A stretch of DNA of 64,000 nucleotides from Notolepis coatsorum (lineage: Eukaryota; Chordata; Actinopteri; Aulopiformes; Paralepididae), in contig OZ020601.1 of NCBI GenBank assembly GCA_963971535.1, forward strand, positions 24,352,471 through 24,416,470. The letters run 5' to 3'. How positions within the stretch are numbered: position 1 is the stretch's first letter; each line of letters starts with the position of its first letter. Below the pieces are notes generated by a model. The model ran no database searches, had not been told where the DNA came from, and saw only the letters and a program-made list of their open reading frames with translations. A program made the position numbers and the translations under genes. This document shows positions 46,890 through 58,600 of this stretch, piece after piece.

Positions 46890-47640
46890 TGTGTTTAACC
46901 AATTGGCTCGTGTAACCAATTGGCTCGTGTGGCAATTTGACAGTCAGTGCTTTGAAATAGCAAGGAAGTGACATCATGATATACTTCTAATGTAATGCAA
47001 GTGTGTTTAGTGTTTTGCAAATCACTGTGTGTATTGTTTTGCAAACAGTGTGAGGCTGACATTGCGCTTATGGTGGTGCAAATCTGGACCCATGTTTTGT
47101 TCCTTGAGTGTAAGGTTTTTGATAATTGTGTAATACTTTTGATTTGAGTGTTTATGCAATACAAAAAACTGTAAGTACATTTTGCAGGCTATTCCATGCA
47201 GATGGTGAAATAAACATAAAGGCGTTCTTTTCTAATTCAGTCAGAACTCTAGGAACAGTCATAAGTCTAGTGCCCTGAGACCATAACCCATATTTGCCCT
47301 ATCTTTTGGGTAGCAAGACAGATAAATAAATAACAGGGGAGAACATACAATGCTGCACATGCTGCCACTGTCTGCCATGTAATCCTAACTACTAACTGAC
47401 ATTTACATTTTAGTTTGACATTTTACTGTATATTTTTGGACTGTATATTTCTGAATTTTAGTGTGTATATACATATTTTAGAATGTATATCTCTGACCGT
47501 GTATTTTTATTTATATTTTATTCTTATTCTTATTCGTATTTTTGACTTTTGACTAACTAAATGTTCATTGTGAGCGATCTGTGGTGCTGAATTTCCCTCT
47601 GGAAATGTACAATAATGCTGTATATACCATATACATATAG
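46890..47640. other. intergenic with a LINE 3' end-like stretch
   Basis: 47390-47600 resembles 18985-19180 (tttagaatgtatatctctgaccgtg, gagcgatctgtggtgctgaa), a LINE 3' UTR. The remainder is unremarkable. Confidence 0.6.
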
Positions 47641-47821
47641 TTATATTGACTATATATTTATCATTCTGTCTGTATATACCTGCAAATAATCCTTTTTACA
47701 TATCTGCAGATCCTATATCTATATCATTCAATCTGTACATATCCCTTACCTACTCTTACTAGGTATACCACTGATCAGTATGACTTCCTACCATAGTGTC
47801 TTTATACCTGTATCACTGTAC

Positions 47822-48200
47822 ATAATACATTTACATTTATATTTAGTAATTTAGCTGACACTTTTATCCAAAGTGACTTCTTACAGTTCTGTACAACAGG
47901 TCAGCAGGAATTGGTTTACAACTCTGGCAGCTAAGTAACATTGTTCATCAAACAGTGTTGAACTTGGGCGCTATAGTCTTGAGTGCATTAGTAGTAGACA
48001 TATTAGCATACAGTATAGGTAGTAATATAGGCAAGGACGATTATTTAGTAGCAAAGTGCATGATAGTAAAAGACAGTATAGGAACCCCCCCCTGTCCCAA
48101 TGTGTTTTTTTGTAATGTAAGTACTGTACGTGCATTTTTTTTTAAACTAATAAAAATAATAAAACTGTAAAAGACAGTACAAAGGTTAGATTTTTACATC
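47822..48200. mobile_element. dispersed fish repeat
   Basis: tttagctgacacttttatcc and tctgtacaacaggtcagcag match 24300-24400. Later agtagtagacatattagcat resembles 56690-56760. Confidence 0.65.
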
Positions 48201-48734
48201 TGATTGGCACTATTACTCAGTAGTACTCATTTATATATTTTATATCCAGTTTAATCACCTGTACGTTGTATATTGTTAATGCACTTTATTGTTACATTTG
48301 CACTCTGGTTGGATGCCAAACTTCTTTCCGTTGTACTGTACTCTAATGGTGCCACTCTGACTGCATGTGACTGATTGAGATCGGCATATTCTATACAGGC
48401 CATCCTGGTGTTGTATATTCTACAGGTATCGGCATGATAATAATAGTAGACATAAATATAGGATATAGCATACCTGTCAACCCTCCCGTTTTTCCCCGGA
48501 TTCTCCCGTATTTCAACCTTCTCTCCCGCTAAAATATTTCCCCGTATTTCTCCCGTTTTAATTTTATTTATACAAAATGGCTGCAATTCCCCTCTGTGAC
48601 GACAGGTGGCAGCAATATAGATTAGAACATTAGCACAGGTAGTCAGACCGGCAGACGGTTGCTGACAAACTGTCGGGCAAAGTGGGGTTGTTCCCGGAGA
48701 GCTCACTCTCGGCCGTGGTTTCTCAGTGTATAAT

Positions 48735-49250
48735 TGTGAGAATGGGTTTTAAGCAGAGCCCAATCGCTGAACACAGGAGAAGAGAGAATGTTCTTGGGGC
48801 AATGAGAGCAGGTGCACTCCAGTGCTACTGCGGACGGAAGACACAGGTCCGTGTCGAGAGAGTGAGCAGGAACTCCTTAGTATAGCTCCAGGGGTCCAGA
48901 CAGGGGCTCGCTGGAACGGAGGTCCTAGGTAATGATAATAACACCATGACGACTTCTGGTCAGCATCCTTCGGTAGAAGTAGGGCCTTGGTGATCAGGGA
49001 ATGGGATACAGCTGTGAAGAGTGAGGTGCCTGGCAGCGTGTGAATCAGGAGATGAGGTGCAGCTGAGTTGAGTGACAGGGGGTGAAGGAGTGCTGACCAT
49101 ATATGGGCGTGAGGCTTCCGTGGTGGGTGGAAGGATGAAGAGGCTTCCGTGGTGGATGGAAGGGAGGATGAAGAGGAGTGAGGAAGGTGTGTGGTGGATG
49201 TGAAGGGGGGATGAGGAGGAGTGAAGAATGCTCTTGCTGTGATTATGACA
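48735..49250 (-). repeat. G2 3' LTR
   Basis: 516 bp. Near its left end it has an insertion relative to the other copy (gttttaag-type, about 48744-48752). A handful of substitutions are seen elsewhere, and it contains purine-rich gaggatgaag repeats. Confidence 0.93.
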
Positions 49251-49575
49251 GGACCCCCCCCTCTACGGGCGCCCCCTGGCGGCCCAGGCTTGTCAGGGTT
49301 GGCCCGATGGAAATCCCGGACGAATCCGGGTCCAGGATCATCTGGCGGGAGATCCAGCTGCGCTCTTCTGGACCGTAGCCCTCCCAGTCGACCAGGTACT
49401 GGTAGCCGCGGCCGCGGCGCCGCACAATGTAGGCCGGGTGGTCGTCGATGACCAGCGGAGGGGGAGGCTCCGGAGCAGGGGGAGACATGGAAAGAGGGGT
49501 GAATCCGCATATGGGAGGGGAGCTGGAGTCTGACGACTGAGGGGTTGATGAGGGACAGAATCTTGTAGGGACCAA
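49243..49575 (-). pseudogene. G2 integrase-linked chromodomain
   Basis: A shifted frame encodes [20 protein letters not shown] and ERSWI, a typical chromodomain (YLVKWxGY-type), just before the 3' LTR. It marks the element as chromovirus type. Confidence 0.85.
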
Positions 49576-49579
49576 CGAA

Positions 49580-50330
49580 ACGGGGGGTTAGTTTACGGGA
49601 AACAAACTTGAGCGGCAGGTCCCGAGACGAGAGCCATACCATCTGACCTGGTTGATAGTCGGGAGCCGGGGTCCAGTGGCGGTCGGCGAAGCGACGGTTC
49701 TGGTCCGCGGAGCTGAGAAGCGCGGCCCTCGTGTCCTCCCAAATCCTCCTGCAGCTGCGAAGGTGGTCCTGTACCGATGGGACAGCGATCTCCCCCTCCT
49801 GGGCAGGGAACAGCAGGGGTTGGTAGCCCAGAGAGGACTCAAAGGGGGACTGACCTGTGGCCGCCCAAGACAGAGAGTTGTGGGCATACTCGATCCACGG
49901 CAGGAAAGTACTCCAGCCGGAGGGGTCCCGGGTTGTCATGCAGCGGAGGGCGGATCCCAGGTCCTGGTTGGCCCGCTCCGACTGGCCGTTGGTCTGTGGG
50001 TGGTACCCGGAGGAGAGACTGACCGTGGCCCCCAGGGCCCGGTAGAAGGCCTTCCAGACCTGGGAGACGAATTGAGGGCCCCTGTCGGAGACGATGTCCA
50101 CCGGGATCCCATGGAGGCGGAAGACGTGGAGCACCATCGGGTCCGCGGTCTCTGAAGCAGAGGGGAGTTTGGGGAGAGCAACAAAGTGCACGGCCTTCGA
50201 GAAACGATCAACAATAGTGAGAATAACTGTGTTACTGTGTGAGGGAGGAAGGCCGGTGACGAAGTCCAGGGCCGACCGGGAACAGGGAGCGGACGGAGGA
50301 GCCCGGCGGGTGGTCGGTGGGAAGCCTTTC
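49580..50330 (-). pseudogene. G2 integrase core
   Basis: Another frame contains [36 protein letters not shown] and [15 protein letters not shown], covering the integrase D, D and E. The catalytic residues are visible. Confidence 0.92.
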
Positions 50331-52128
50331 CACGAGCACAGACGGTGCATGCAAGGACAAAGGCGCGGGTGTCTGCCCTCATGGAGACCCACCAGAAGTG
50401 CCGCTCCAGCAGGGACAGGGTACGGTCGATCCCAGGATGGCAGGCGAACCGGGAAGCGTGAACCCACTGGAGCACCTGGGAGCGAACGAGGTCGGGGACA
50501 AAAAGCCGATTAGGTGGGCCGTTACCTGGGTCCGGCTGGACGCGCTGAGCCGCCCTGACGATGGACTGGATCTCCCAGGTGGCGGCGGCCACCAAGCAGG
50601 AGGAGGAGAGGATGGTGTCAGGGTGTGTGGGACCCTCTTCGGGGACAAACTGCCGGGAGAGAGCATCAGGCTTGGTGTTCTTGGAGCCTGGCCTGTAGGT
50701 CAAGGTGAAGTTAAACCCGGCGAAGAACAGTGCCCAGCGGGCCTGGCGGGAGTTCAGGCGCTTGGCCGTCTGGACGTAGGCAAGGTTCTTGTTGTCCGTC
50801 CAGACCAGGAAGGGGATCTCTGAGCCTTCCAGCCAGTGCCTCCATTCCTCCAGGGCTAGTTTGACTGCCAGGAGCTCCAGGTTTCCGATGTCGTAGTTGA
50901 CCTCAGCTGGGGTCAGGCGGTGCGAGAAGAAGGCGCAGGGGTGCAGTTTCTGGTCAAGAGCGGAGTGTTGGGAAAGGACCGCCCCTACTCCGGTACTAGA
51001 GGCGTCCACCTCTACCACAAACTGGCGGGACGCGTCCGGCTGGACGAGGATGGGTCCAAAGGTGAAGCGCCGGCGCAGCTCGGCGAAGGCGGAGTCCACT
51101 CTGTCAGACCAGACAAAGGGCACGGAAGGCAAGGTGAGTTGGGTGAGGGGTGCAGCGACCCGGGTGTAGTCCCTGATGAAGCGCCGGTAGAAGTTAGCAA
51201 ACCCCAGGAAGCGTTGGAGCTGCTTGACGTTGGCGGGCCGGGGCCAGTCGGACACCGCCTTGATCTTCTCAGGGTCCGCCCGGATCTTGCCGCCCTCGAT
51301 GATGTAACCGAGGAACCCGATGGAGGAGATGTGGAACTCACACTTCTCCGCCTTGACGAACAGCTTGTTATCCAGAAGGCGTTGGAGGACCCGGCAGACA
51401 TGCTGGACGTGCTCCTCCATGGAGCGGGAAAAAATCAGAATGTCATCCAAATAAACAAAAACGGAGCGGTTAAGGACATCACGGAGAACGTCATTGACAA
51501 GGGCCTGGAAGACAGCAGGGGCGTTGGTCAGCCAAAAGGGCATTACCTTGTACTCGAAGTGACCGAGCGGGATCTTAAAGGCCATCTTCCATTCGTCCCC
51601 CTCCCGGATGCGGACAAGGTGATAGGCATTCCTGAGGTCCAGCTTTGTGAAGACGGTGGCACCTTGCAGGGGCTCAGAAGCAGAGTTAATCAAAGGCAGG
51701 GGGTACTTGTTCTTGATTGTGATGTTGTTGAGACCCCGATAGTCGATACAGGGGCGAAGGGAACGATCCTTCTTGGACACGAAAAAGAACCCCGCGCCGA
51801 CAGGAGAGGAGGAGGGAGTAATAATGCCAGAGGCCAAGGACTCATGGACGTATTTCTCCATAGACTCCCTCTCTGGGCGTGAGAGGTTGAACAGGCGACT
51901 AGCGGGGAGCAGCGCTCCTGGGAGTAGATCAATAGCACAGTCATATTGGCGATGAGGAGGTAGGGGGAGAGCCTGTTGTTTGCTAAATACAGCCTCTAAA
52001 TCATGGTAGACAGGAGGAATAGCAGACAGGTCAATGGGTTCGTTGGGAAGGCGAGAACCAGCGACCCCCAGTGGTGGCCGAGCTGATTGCAGGCAGGAGA
52101 CGTGACAGTGAGCGCTCCAACTTGTCAC
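50200..52128 (-). pseudogene. G2 reverse transcriptase, RNase H and integrase N-terminus
   Basis: RT motifs: [44 protein letters not shown] and LGYIIEGG. RNase H motifs: [16 protein letters not shown] and WTDNKNL. Integrase HHCC region: [20 protein letters not shown] with C-C. The frame shifts near 50200-50330, in the integrase core. Confidence 0.93.
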
Positions 52129-52171
52129 CAGGCCAGTAGGCCAGTTTATGACGGGGGTTGTGTAGTTTTAG

Positions 52172-52582
52172 TCACGGCATGCCAAGGACAATGGGATTGT
52201 GGGGAGAGTTGGTGACATGGAAGCGGATACTCTCGCTATGGTTTCCTGACAACAGGAGGCAGAGGGGTACAGTGTGGCGAGTTATTCGCGTGAACAACTT
52301 CCCGTTTAACCCGCAAGCATCACGGGGTATTGGCAGGGTGTCGGTAGCAATGTGGTAGTGGGAGACAACCCCAGCGTCGATGAGATTCTCGTCTGCACCT
52401 GAGTCGACCAGGGCGGACAGCGGGAGTGATTGGCCATTGAGACACGGCGTGGCACTGAATTGCATGGTCGGACCGGAGCTGGGAGCAATATCAAGGATCG
52501 AACAGATGGCCAGCGTCACTGCCGAGCTCTGTCGTTTGGGCGAATCGAACATGAAGCAACGGAGTGACCGAGTTGACCGCAA
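52172..52582 (-). pseudogene. G2 protease segment
   Basis: A frame different from gag encodes LSALVDSGADENLIDAGV, the aspartic-protease D-S-G-A signature, and ends GMP before RT. Whether the gag-pro shift is programmed or damage cannot be told. Confidence 0.82.
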
Positions 52583-53168
52583 AACATGCCCCTGTCGCGA
52601 GCCTGTGACGGCGTTTGTTGGGAGGAAGGCGCGAGCGGTCTAGGTCACGAAGGCGCATATCCAGTTCCCTGGCTAAATGGATTAACTCGTCTAGGGAATC
52701 CGGCCTTTCTTTAGATGCCAGTTCATCTTTTAGAACGTCGCTCAGGCCTTGGCGGAAAGCCCCTCGTAGTGGCGTGTCACCCCAGTTGGAGCCGGCTGTC
52801 AGGATATGGAATTCGATTGCGTATTCGCTCACACTGCGATTTCCTTGGCGGATTGTGAATACGCCGGCTGCTCTATCCGAGCCCCCCGGAGGGTGGTCGA
52901 AGACTTTGCGCAAGTCGTCAATATATGCGGAATATGACTCGCAGAGGGGAGAATTATTGAAGTGGAGAGCGGTCACCCATTCTAGCGCAGGACCCGTGAG
53001 CAGGGCCGACAGGTAAGCGATTTTAGACTTCTCACGTTGGAAAGTGTGTGACTGTTGCCCGAATACTAACGAACATTGAAAGATAAAGGCTCGACATTTG
53101 GAGACGCTCCCGTCATAACCCTCCGGTGCGGGAACGTGGGGCTCTCTGTGCAGGGGAATCGCAGCCAT
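52491..53168 (-). pseudogene. G2 gag
   Basis: A minus-strand frame of 225 codons shows the retrotransposon Gag pattern: SKCRAFIFQCSLVF, KIAYLSALLTGPALEWVTAL and FRQGLSDVLKDELA. It ends in a shifted frame before the protease. Confidence 0.88.
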
Positions 53169-53413
53169 GGGTGGGGTGTCTGGCGAGGCTTGCTGAGCCG
53201 TGACGTATGCCTCGAAACGGCCATATTGTCTGTCTTGCTCCGCAGAGCCGAGTGTGAGAGCGGTAAGCTGAGCAGTGACTGCATCTATTGAGTGGGCGAG
53301 TTAGTCTACCCGAGCGGTCTGGCCGTTGATGATACTCACGGACTGCCTCTGAAACTTCCTCCATTCCTCGATCTCGAGTGTAGCTGGTTCTGACGTCATT
53401 GGTCGTGGTGTTC

Positions 53414-53925
53414 TGTGAGAATGGCAGAGCCCAATCGCTGAACACAGGAGAAGAGAGAATGTTCTTGGGGCAATGAGAGCAGGTGCACTCCAGTGCTACT
53501 GCGGACAGAAGACACAGGTCCGTGTCGAGAGAGTGAGCAGGAACTCCTTAGTATAGCTCCAGGGGTCCAGACAGGGGCTCGCTGGAACGGAGGTCCTAGG
53601 TAATGATAATAACACCACGACGACTTCTGGTCAGCATCCTCCGGTAGAAGTAGGGCCTTGGTGATCAGGGAATGGGATACAGCTGTGAAGAGTGAGGTGC
53701 CTGGCAGCGTGTGAATCAGGAGATGAGGTGCAGCTGAGTTGCGTGACAGGGGGTGAAGGAGTGCTGACCATATATGGGCGTGAGGCTTCTGTGGTGGGTG
53801 GAAGGGAGGATGAAGAGGCTTCCGTGGTGGATGGAAGGGAGGATGAAGAGGAGTGAGGAAGGTGTGTGGTGGATGTGAAGGGGGGATGAGGAGGAGTGAA
53901 GAATGCTCTTGCTGTGATTATGACA
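53414..53925 (-). repeat. G2 5' LTR
   Basis: 512 bp, the partner of 48735-49250, followed by ataat. On the minus strand the sequence just inside it begins gaacaccacgacc, which is not an obvious TGG primer site. Confidence 0.93.
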
Positions 53926-53929
53926 ATAA

Positions 53930-55048
53930 TGTATGGTGCTCTCCCTCAACATACGAGTAGGGTGAGACAACACCATTCTTTAGTCCAAATAATACCCTAC
54001 TCTATACTATATTATTGTCATTTGTTTAATGTAAAGTCAGTCTTACATTGGCACTGCTTTAACGTTGCATTTACCCATAATCCATTGCTGTATTAGACCC
54101 ATGTGCCAGTATAACTTTTGTAAAGTAATGAAGCGAAAATGTAAAGTTAATCAATACACAATGGAACAATATATTTATCTATATCACATGTCAAAACTAC
54201 TTTAATAAAACAAGATTTCCGTTTTTCATTTCTACTCATTCATAAACAAGACAGCAATTCTACTTCTGCATGTACCGGGAGAATTGAGCTCATAGCACAG
54301 ATTTGGACATTGCTGTTCTTAGGAAATGTTGCACATGGTGGAAATAATGGAAATTAACATTTCTAACATTAACATTTAGTGCATGTTTAAAGTTTATACA
54401 TTGAGGCATGGTAGAATTTCACTTTATATTACAGCAGTATCCGTTTTTAACATTACAATTAGTGTCTGACACTATAGACACATGTTAAAAGTCAAAGTCA
54501 ACTTTGTCATTTTCCAATTTGTGCAAGACATACAGAAAAATTCAATTACGTGCCCCCCTTCCCACGGTGTATATAGAAAGAGACAATAAACACAAAAGTA
54601 ACATAGGACACAATATACAACACACAGGACTATGTACAATATAAACAGTACCTACAATTAAATTAATTAATGAATAAGAGGTAAAAGAGAACTTAGTGTA
54701 AATATTCCTTAATTTGTGTCAACGTTATAAAAATCATATTGTATTCAACAAATTAATTATGATACACCACAATGTGCCCTTTCTATCTATTCTAAATCTA
54801 TGGCCTTGCGATTCCACGGCTGCGCAGTGCCGACAAGAGCAGGCGTTCCATCTCCTCTACAGAAACACTGACACTTCCATTCATTTAATGCAGAGATGTA
54901 CACAGCATTTAACTTTCAACCAGGTATCTGATTAATTTAATGTAGCAATTAGTAGTTCACCCAGTCCTTGGGTACATACAGGTTTTGACCAGATGATGGC
55001 AGCAACGAGGCAGCTCAGCAGCTGAGCTCTCCCGTTTTTTCAAATCCC
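53930..55048. other. intergenic sequence right of G2, presumed interior of an older transposon
   Basis: No open frame or clear repeat; AT-rich, with one G-poor stretch. gtcaaagtcaactttgtcat at 54489 is a palindrome-like motif common at fish LINE tails. Confidence 0.4.
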
Positions 55049-55205
55049 AATGTTGACAGCTATGAAATATAGTCAATTATACAGTAGAAATTATGGTAGT
55101 GCTACAATACATTTGTATATACATACATACAAAATATTGACAGTTGGTCCTATAATGAAAATGCATCTTTATTTCTTTCTTTAATCTGTCGCCCACAATT
55201 TATAG

Positions 55206-55262
55206 GTAAAAACAACAACAACAACAACAACAACAACAATAATAATAACAATAATACCGGAA
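55206..55262. repeat. (AAC)n/(AAT)n microsatellite
   Basis: About ten aac triplets followed by aat triplets. Confidence 0.95.
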
Positions 55263-55369
55263 ATATTTTGTATCTTCTGTTTCAGCCTGTGTGTGACTAG
55301 TCTACAAGCGTAAAGTGTGTGTGCGTGCGCGCGTGTGTGTGTGTGTGTAGTCCGGCTCCTCCAGTCCAC

Positions 55370-55593
55370 TAGATGGCAGTGCTATAAGTGTCGGTTGCTG
55401 CCTGCGTCACACAAGTTTACCAAAAGAAGAATCTGTTTAGAGCGGATTTCATCTCATCCCGTCAGTCAAACAGTGAATTTTAAGCATTTAGTTAACCCGT
55501 ATGCCCTCGTTTCGCCGGTCAGCGTCATTTACGGAATTATTTATCACAATTACAAACTTAAAGAGTTATACTTGTCATTAAAAGGCCCCAGAT
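55370..55593 (+). promoter_or_regulatory. presumed cnot10 5' UTR and core promoter
   Basis: This stretch directly upstream of the cnot10 ATG is free of recognised repeats. It has no clear TATA box. It is assigned only by position; the transcription start cannot be read from sequence. Confidence 0.35.
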
Positions 55594-55609
55594 ATGGCAG
55601 AAAATACAG
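55594..55609 (+). CDS. cnot10: cnot10 exon 1
   Basis: 16 coding nt, ATGGCAGAAAATACAG followed by gtgagtat. The Kozak context (gatATGg) is adequate. The reading phase matches the acceptor of exon 2. Confidence 0.88.
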
Positions 55610-58600
55610 GTGAGTATCTCAGCTAACGTTGGCTAATAGCGAGCTAACATTCTGTGTGTGTCATTAGTGCTAGCATCATGCTAACCGCTGGGAGAGAGAG
55701 CTGCTGTTAGCCTCGTCGTTGCAAAACTGTGGCAACGGACGCTGGATTGAATTTCGAGGCAGGTAATGTTCACGTACACAGTGACTTTAGTTCCAGCTCA
55801 TTTGCTAAGACAGACGTGTTGCCACTTCACTTAACTTAGCTAGCTAACGTTAGCTCAATAATGGGCCGCTAGCTAACGTCCTTGCCCTGCTGCCTGGATA
55901 ACGTTTCATATGCTGCACGTCGTGATGATGTCAACACACGCCGAGCAGGAAAGTGGCCGGATAGAATTACAGCAGTGTTTTCTTTATTATGGATCAAATT
56001 TTACACACAATGTCCCCCTCCCATTATTTCATCAGAGCAAAGCGAAGCAAAGCACGACAATTCTTCCCCCGGGACGGCAAATCAGGAGAAAGAAATGGCT
56101 GCAAGTGCATATGAAGCATTCACTGTGAGTCAACTCTACTGAGTCTGTTTGGTCCCAGAGAGGCGGTGCCCTTGTTGGCGACATTATGTATTGTACGGAT
56201 TGTTGGGTCGACAGGAACATCTTAATATTAAACGCACCGATGCTTGCTGTCGACAGGCTGGGAAGTACGAGGAGTCTCTGAAACAACTGGAACCCCTGCA
56301 AGAGCTGAACAAAGATGACTACAAGATTGCAATGAATAGAGCTGTTGCAGAGTTTTACAAGAGTGGCCAAACCACTACAGGGACTTTGAAGCAGAGCCTT
56401 ATGGCAATGAAACACCAGGTAACTATTGAAATGTTTGTTGTGGTGCGTTTCTCACAGGTAAGGGGTACAGGTAGGATAGGTAGTAGTAATAATAGAACAT
56501 AGAAGTACTAATGATCATAGTGTTATCAGTAGTAGTAGTAGTAGTGAGTGGCAGGATTCAATCAGACGGTAGTTATAGGGATGCTGGTATAAGTGGTCCA
56601 AACCATAGTAACACTGCACCAGAGTCAGTGCAGTGTTTTATTAAGAGTCAGATAGCAGATATTATATTATAGTAGATAGTAGTGTACTAGACATATTAGC
56701 ATAGTAGGTGGTATTATAGACATAGTAGCATAGTGGTAGTAGTATAGACATAGTATGTGGTAGTATATGATTGATTGATTGAAAACTTTATTAACAAATT
56801 GCAGAATGGGTACAGTACAGCTCAATACACACAATTGTTAAGGGGATGCAGACCAGAGAAAGACTTTCGTCTTGTTTACATCAGGGTCCCCCATTTTCAA
56901 TTCATCAGGACATATATGACATACAGATAGACGGTACTGCTACATCTATACATTTATGACATATTGCATAGTTGGTAGTAGTATAGGTATGGTAGTATAG
57001 ACATAGTAGATGATAGTAGCAGTGCTTTTTTTTTTATATACAGTTGCCCACCTTAACTTTACATTAGTTGTGTGGCTAATTAACACTTTAATCGCCAAGG
57101 ACGCCTTAACTCGTCATTCCCCGCCATGCTAATTCTGCCAATGATGCCGTAACACGTCATTGAGATCAATATTTCAAAAATCTGTGATCGCAATCATATT
57201 TCTCCCGCGGAGACTTGAGATCTACTGTTGATCCCCTCTCAACTCTCCAACGGTTCAAGAGCGCCATCTGGTGGCCGATCGGCGGATCGCCCAAACCGGA
57301 AACGGAAACTTGTGCTCATCCAAATTCGGTCCGATCACTCGCTATAGGTCCCGGGACTCGAGCTAGACACAATGGATAGCGATCCGTTACCAATAACTCG
57401 ATAAACAACATGATTTGGACGTATATACTATTATACAACCTGGAGATGGATCGCATATTTCAACATCCCATAATGGGAATATTTTTGCTCATCGCCCAAC
57501 GGCCCGAGGAGACTGGGGTAAGTTTCAGCGTTTTTTTTAACGTGTTCGATACAAACTGCTCTAATGATCATATCACCCACAATAGATGAATCATCTAACG
57601 TTGGCCACGGAATTATAAACGACCCCCCCCCCATCCGGTCAACATCAGATGATACTTCTAGAAGCACGTCCATTTGAAATTTTTTATCTCGCGCTGATCG
57701 CTATCAAACTGTATTTGATCATCAATATAATGCATTTAGGGCTATAAATCACGTTCTGCACAATGCTGCAGAAAACGATAAAAACATATTAATAATTTAG
57801 ACCGTATTTTAGTATGAATGAAGAATTATAACGTTCCTACATCCTGAACGATAGATAATTGACGTTGAATGGGCCATAGTAATGTCAATTTAGCAATACA
57901 ATTTAAAAAGTTATAGCCCTGCAAAGAAGGGGAACTTCTCCATAGACAAATAGAGCTGGCAGAGGATGGTATAAGGATGTACATAAGCCTGGCAAAGAAA
58001 GTGTTAAGGAGAGGAGCTGGGTATCCATTATGAAGCATAGCATGGATTGTGAGAAAGGACTCACCTTCGGCCACATCATTGATGAGTAGGAAATTTAGCT
58101 AGGGGTCCAAACTTCTCAACTTATCCTTTAACACATTGGGCGCCAATAACGTCGTACAACGTGTTTCAAGGTCATGCTAATTCTGCCAATCCACGACGTA
58201 TGACGTTATTGAGATCATATTTAATTTTTTCACCATGGTATTCATAATTCCCTCACCCAGCCTCGGCTGATACAGTGGGAGCCTGCACAACTCTGCAACG
58301 CTTCAATACTGCCGCCTGGTGGATGATCGGGGAGTTACAACCGGAAATGGATCTCTGGTGATCTCCGTGCATCTGGGAAATGCGTCCGGCACTCTCATAT
58401 TGTTGCGGGACTCTAGACACACATCCGTGTATATGGATCGCTGCCATAACTCAATAATCGATATGATTTGGGCGTTTATTATACAAACCGGAAATGGATC
58501 TAGTCGATCCACGTCAAATAAGTGGGATCTTTTCCTCCAGTCTCATCGGCGAACGGTAAGAGAACGCTGACATCATTTTCAGCGTGATTGTTTATGCAAT

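Larger units (their letters stand above)
48735..53925 (-). mobile_element. Ty3/gypsy chromovirus-like LTR retrotransposon G2
   Basis: Direct repeats 48735-49250 and 53414-53925 begin TGTGAGAATGG and end TTATGACA on the plus strand. Both outer sides carry ataat (48730-48734, 53926-53930). A polypurine tract (gaggggggggtcc on the minus strand) precedes the 3' LTR. Order on the minus strand is gag, protease, RT, RNase H, integrase, chromodomain. The genes shift frame several times despite nearly identical LTRs. Confidence 0.95.
48479..55064. mobile_element. probable older DNA transposon split by G2
   Basis: Left end catacctgtcaac (48479) is nearly matched in reverse at the right end gttgacagctatg (55064). 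Flanks ggatatag (48471-48478) and aaatatag (55065-55072) agree in 6 of 8 bases. Both ends carry a ctcccgttttt-type subterminal motif. G2 lies between them. Confidence 0.5.

Noticed and set aside
50317..51882. Long plus-strand frames (168 and 320 codons)
   Set aside because: Antisense shadows of the G2 RT, RNase H and integrase region; GC-rich codons leave the opposite strand open.
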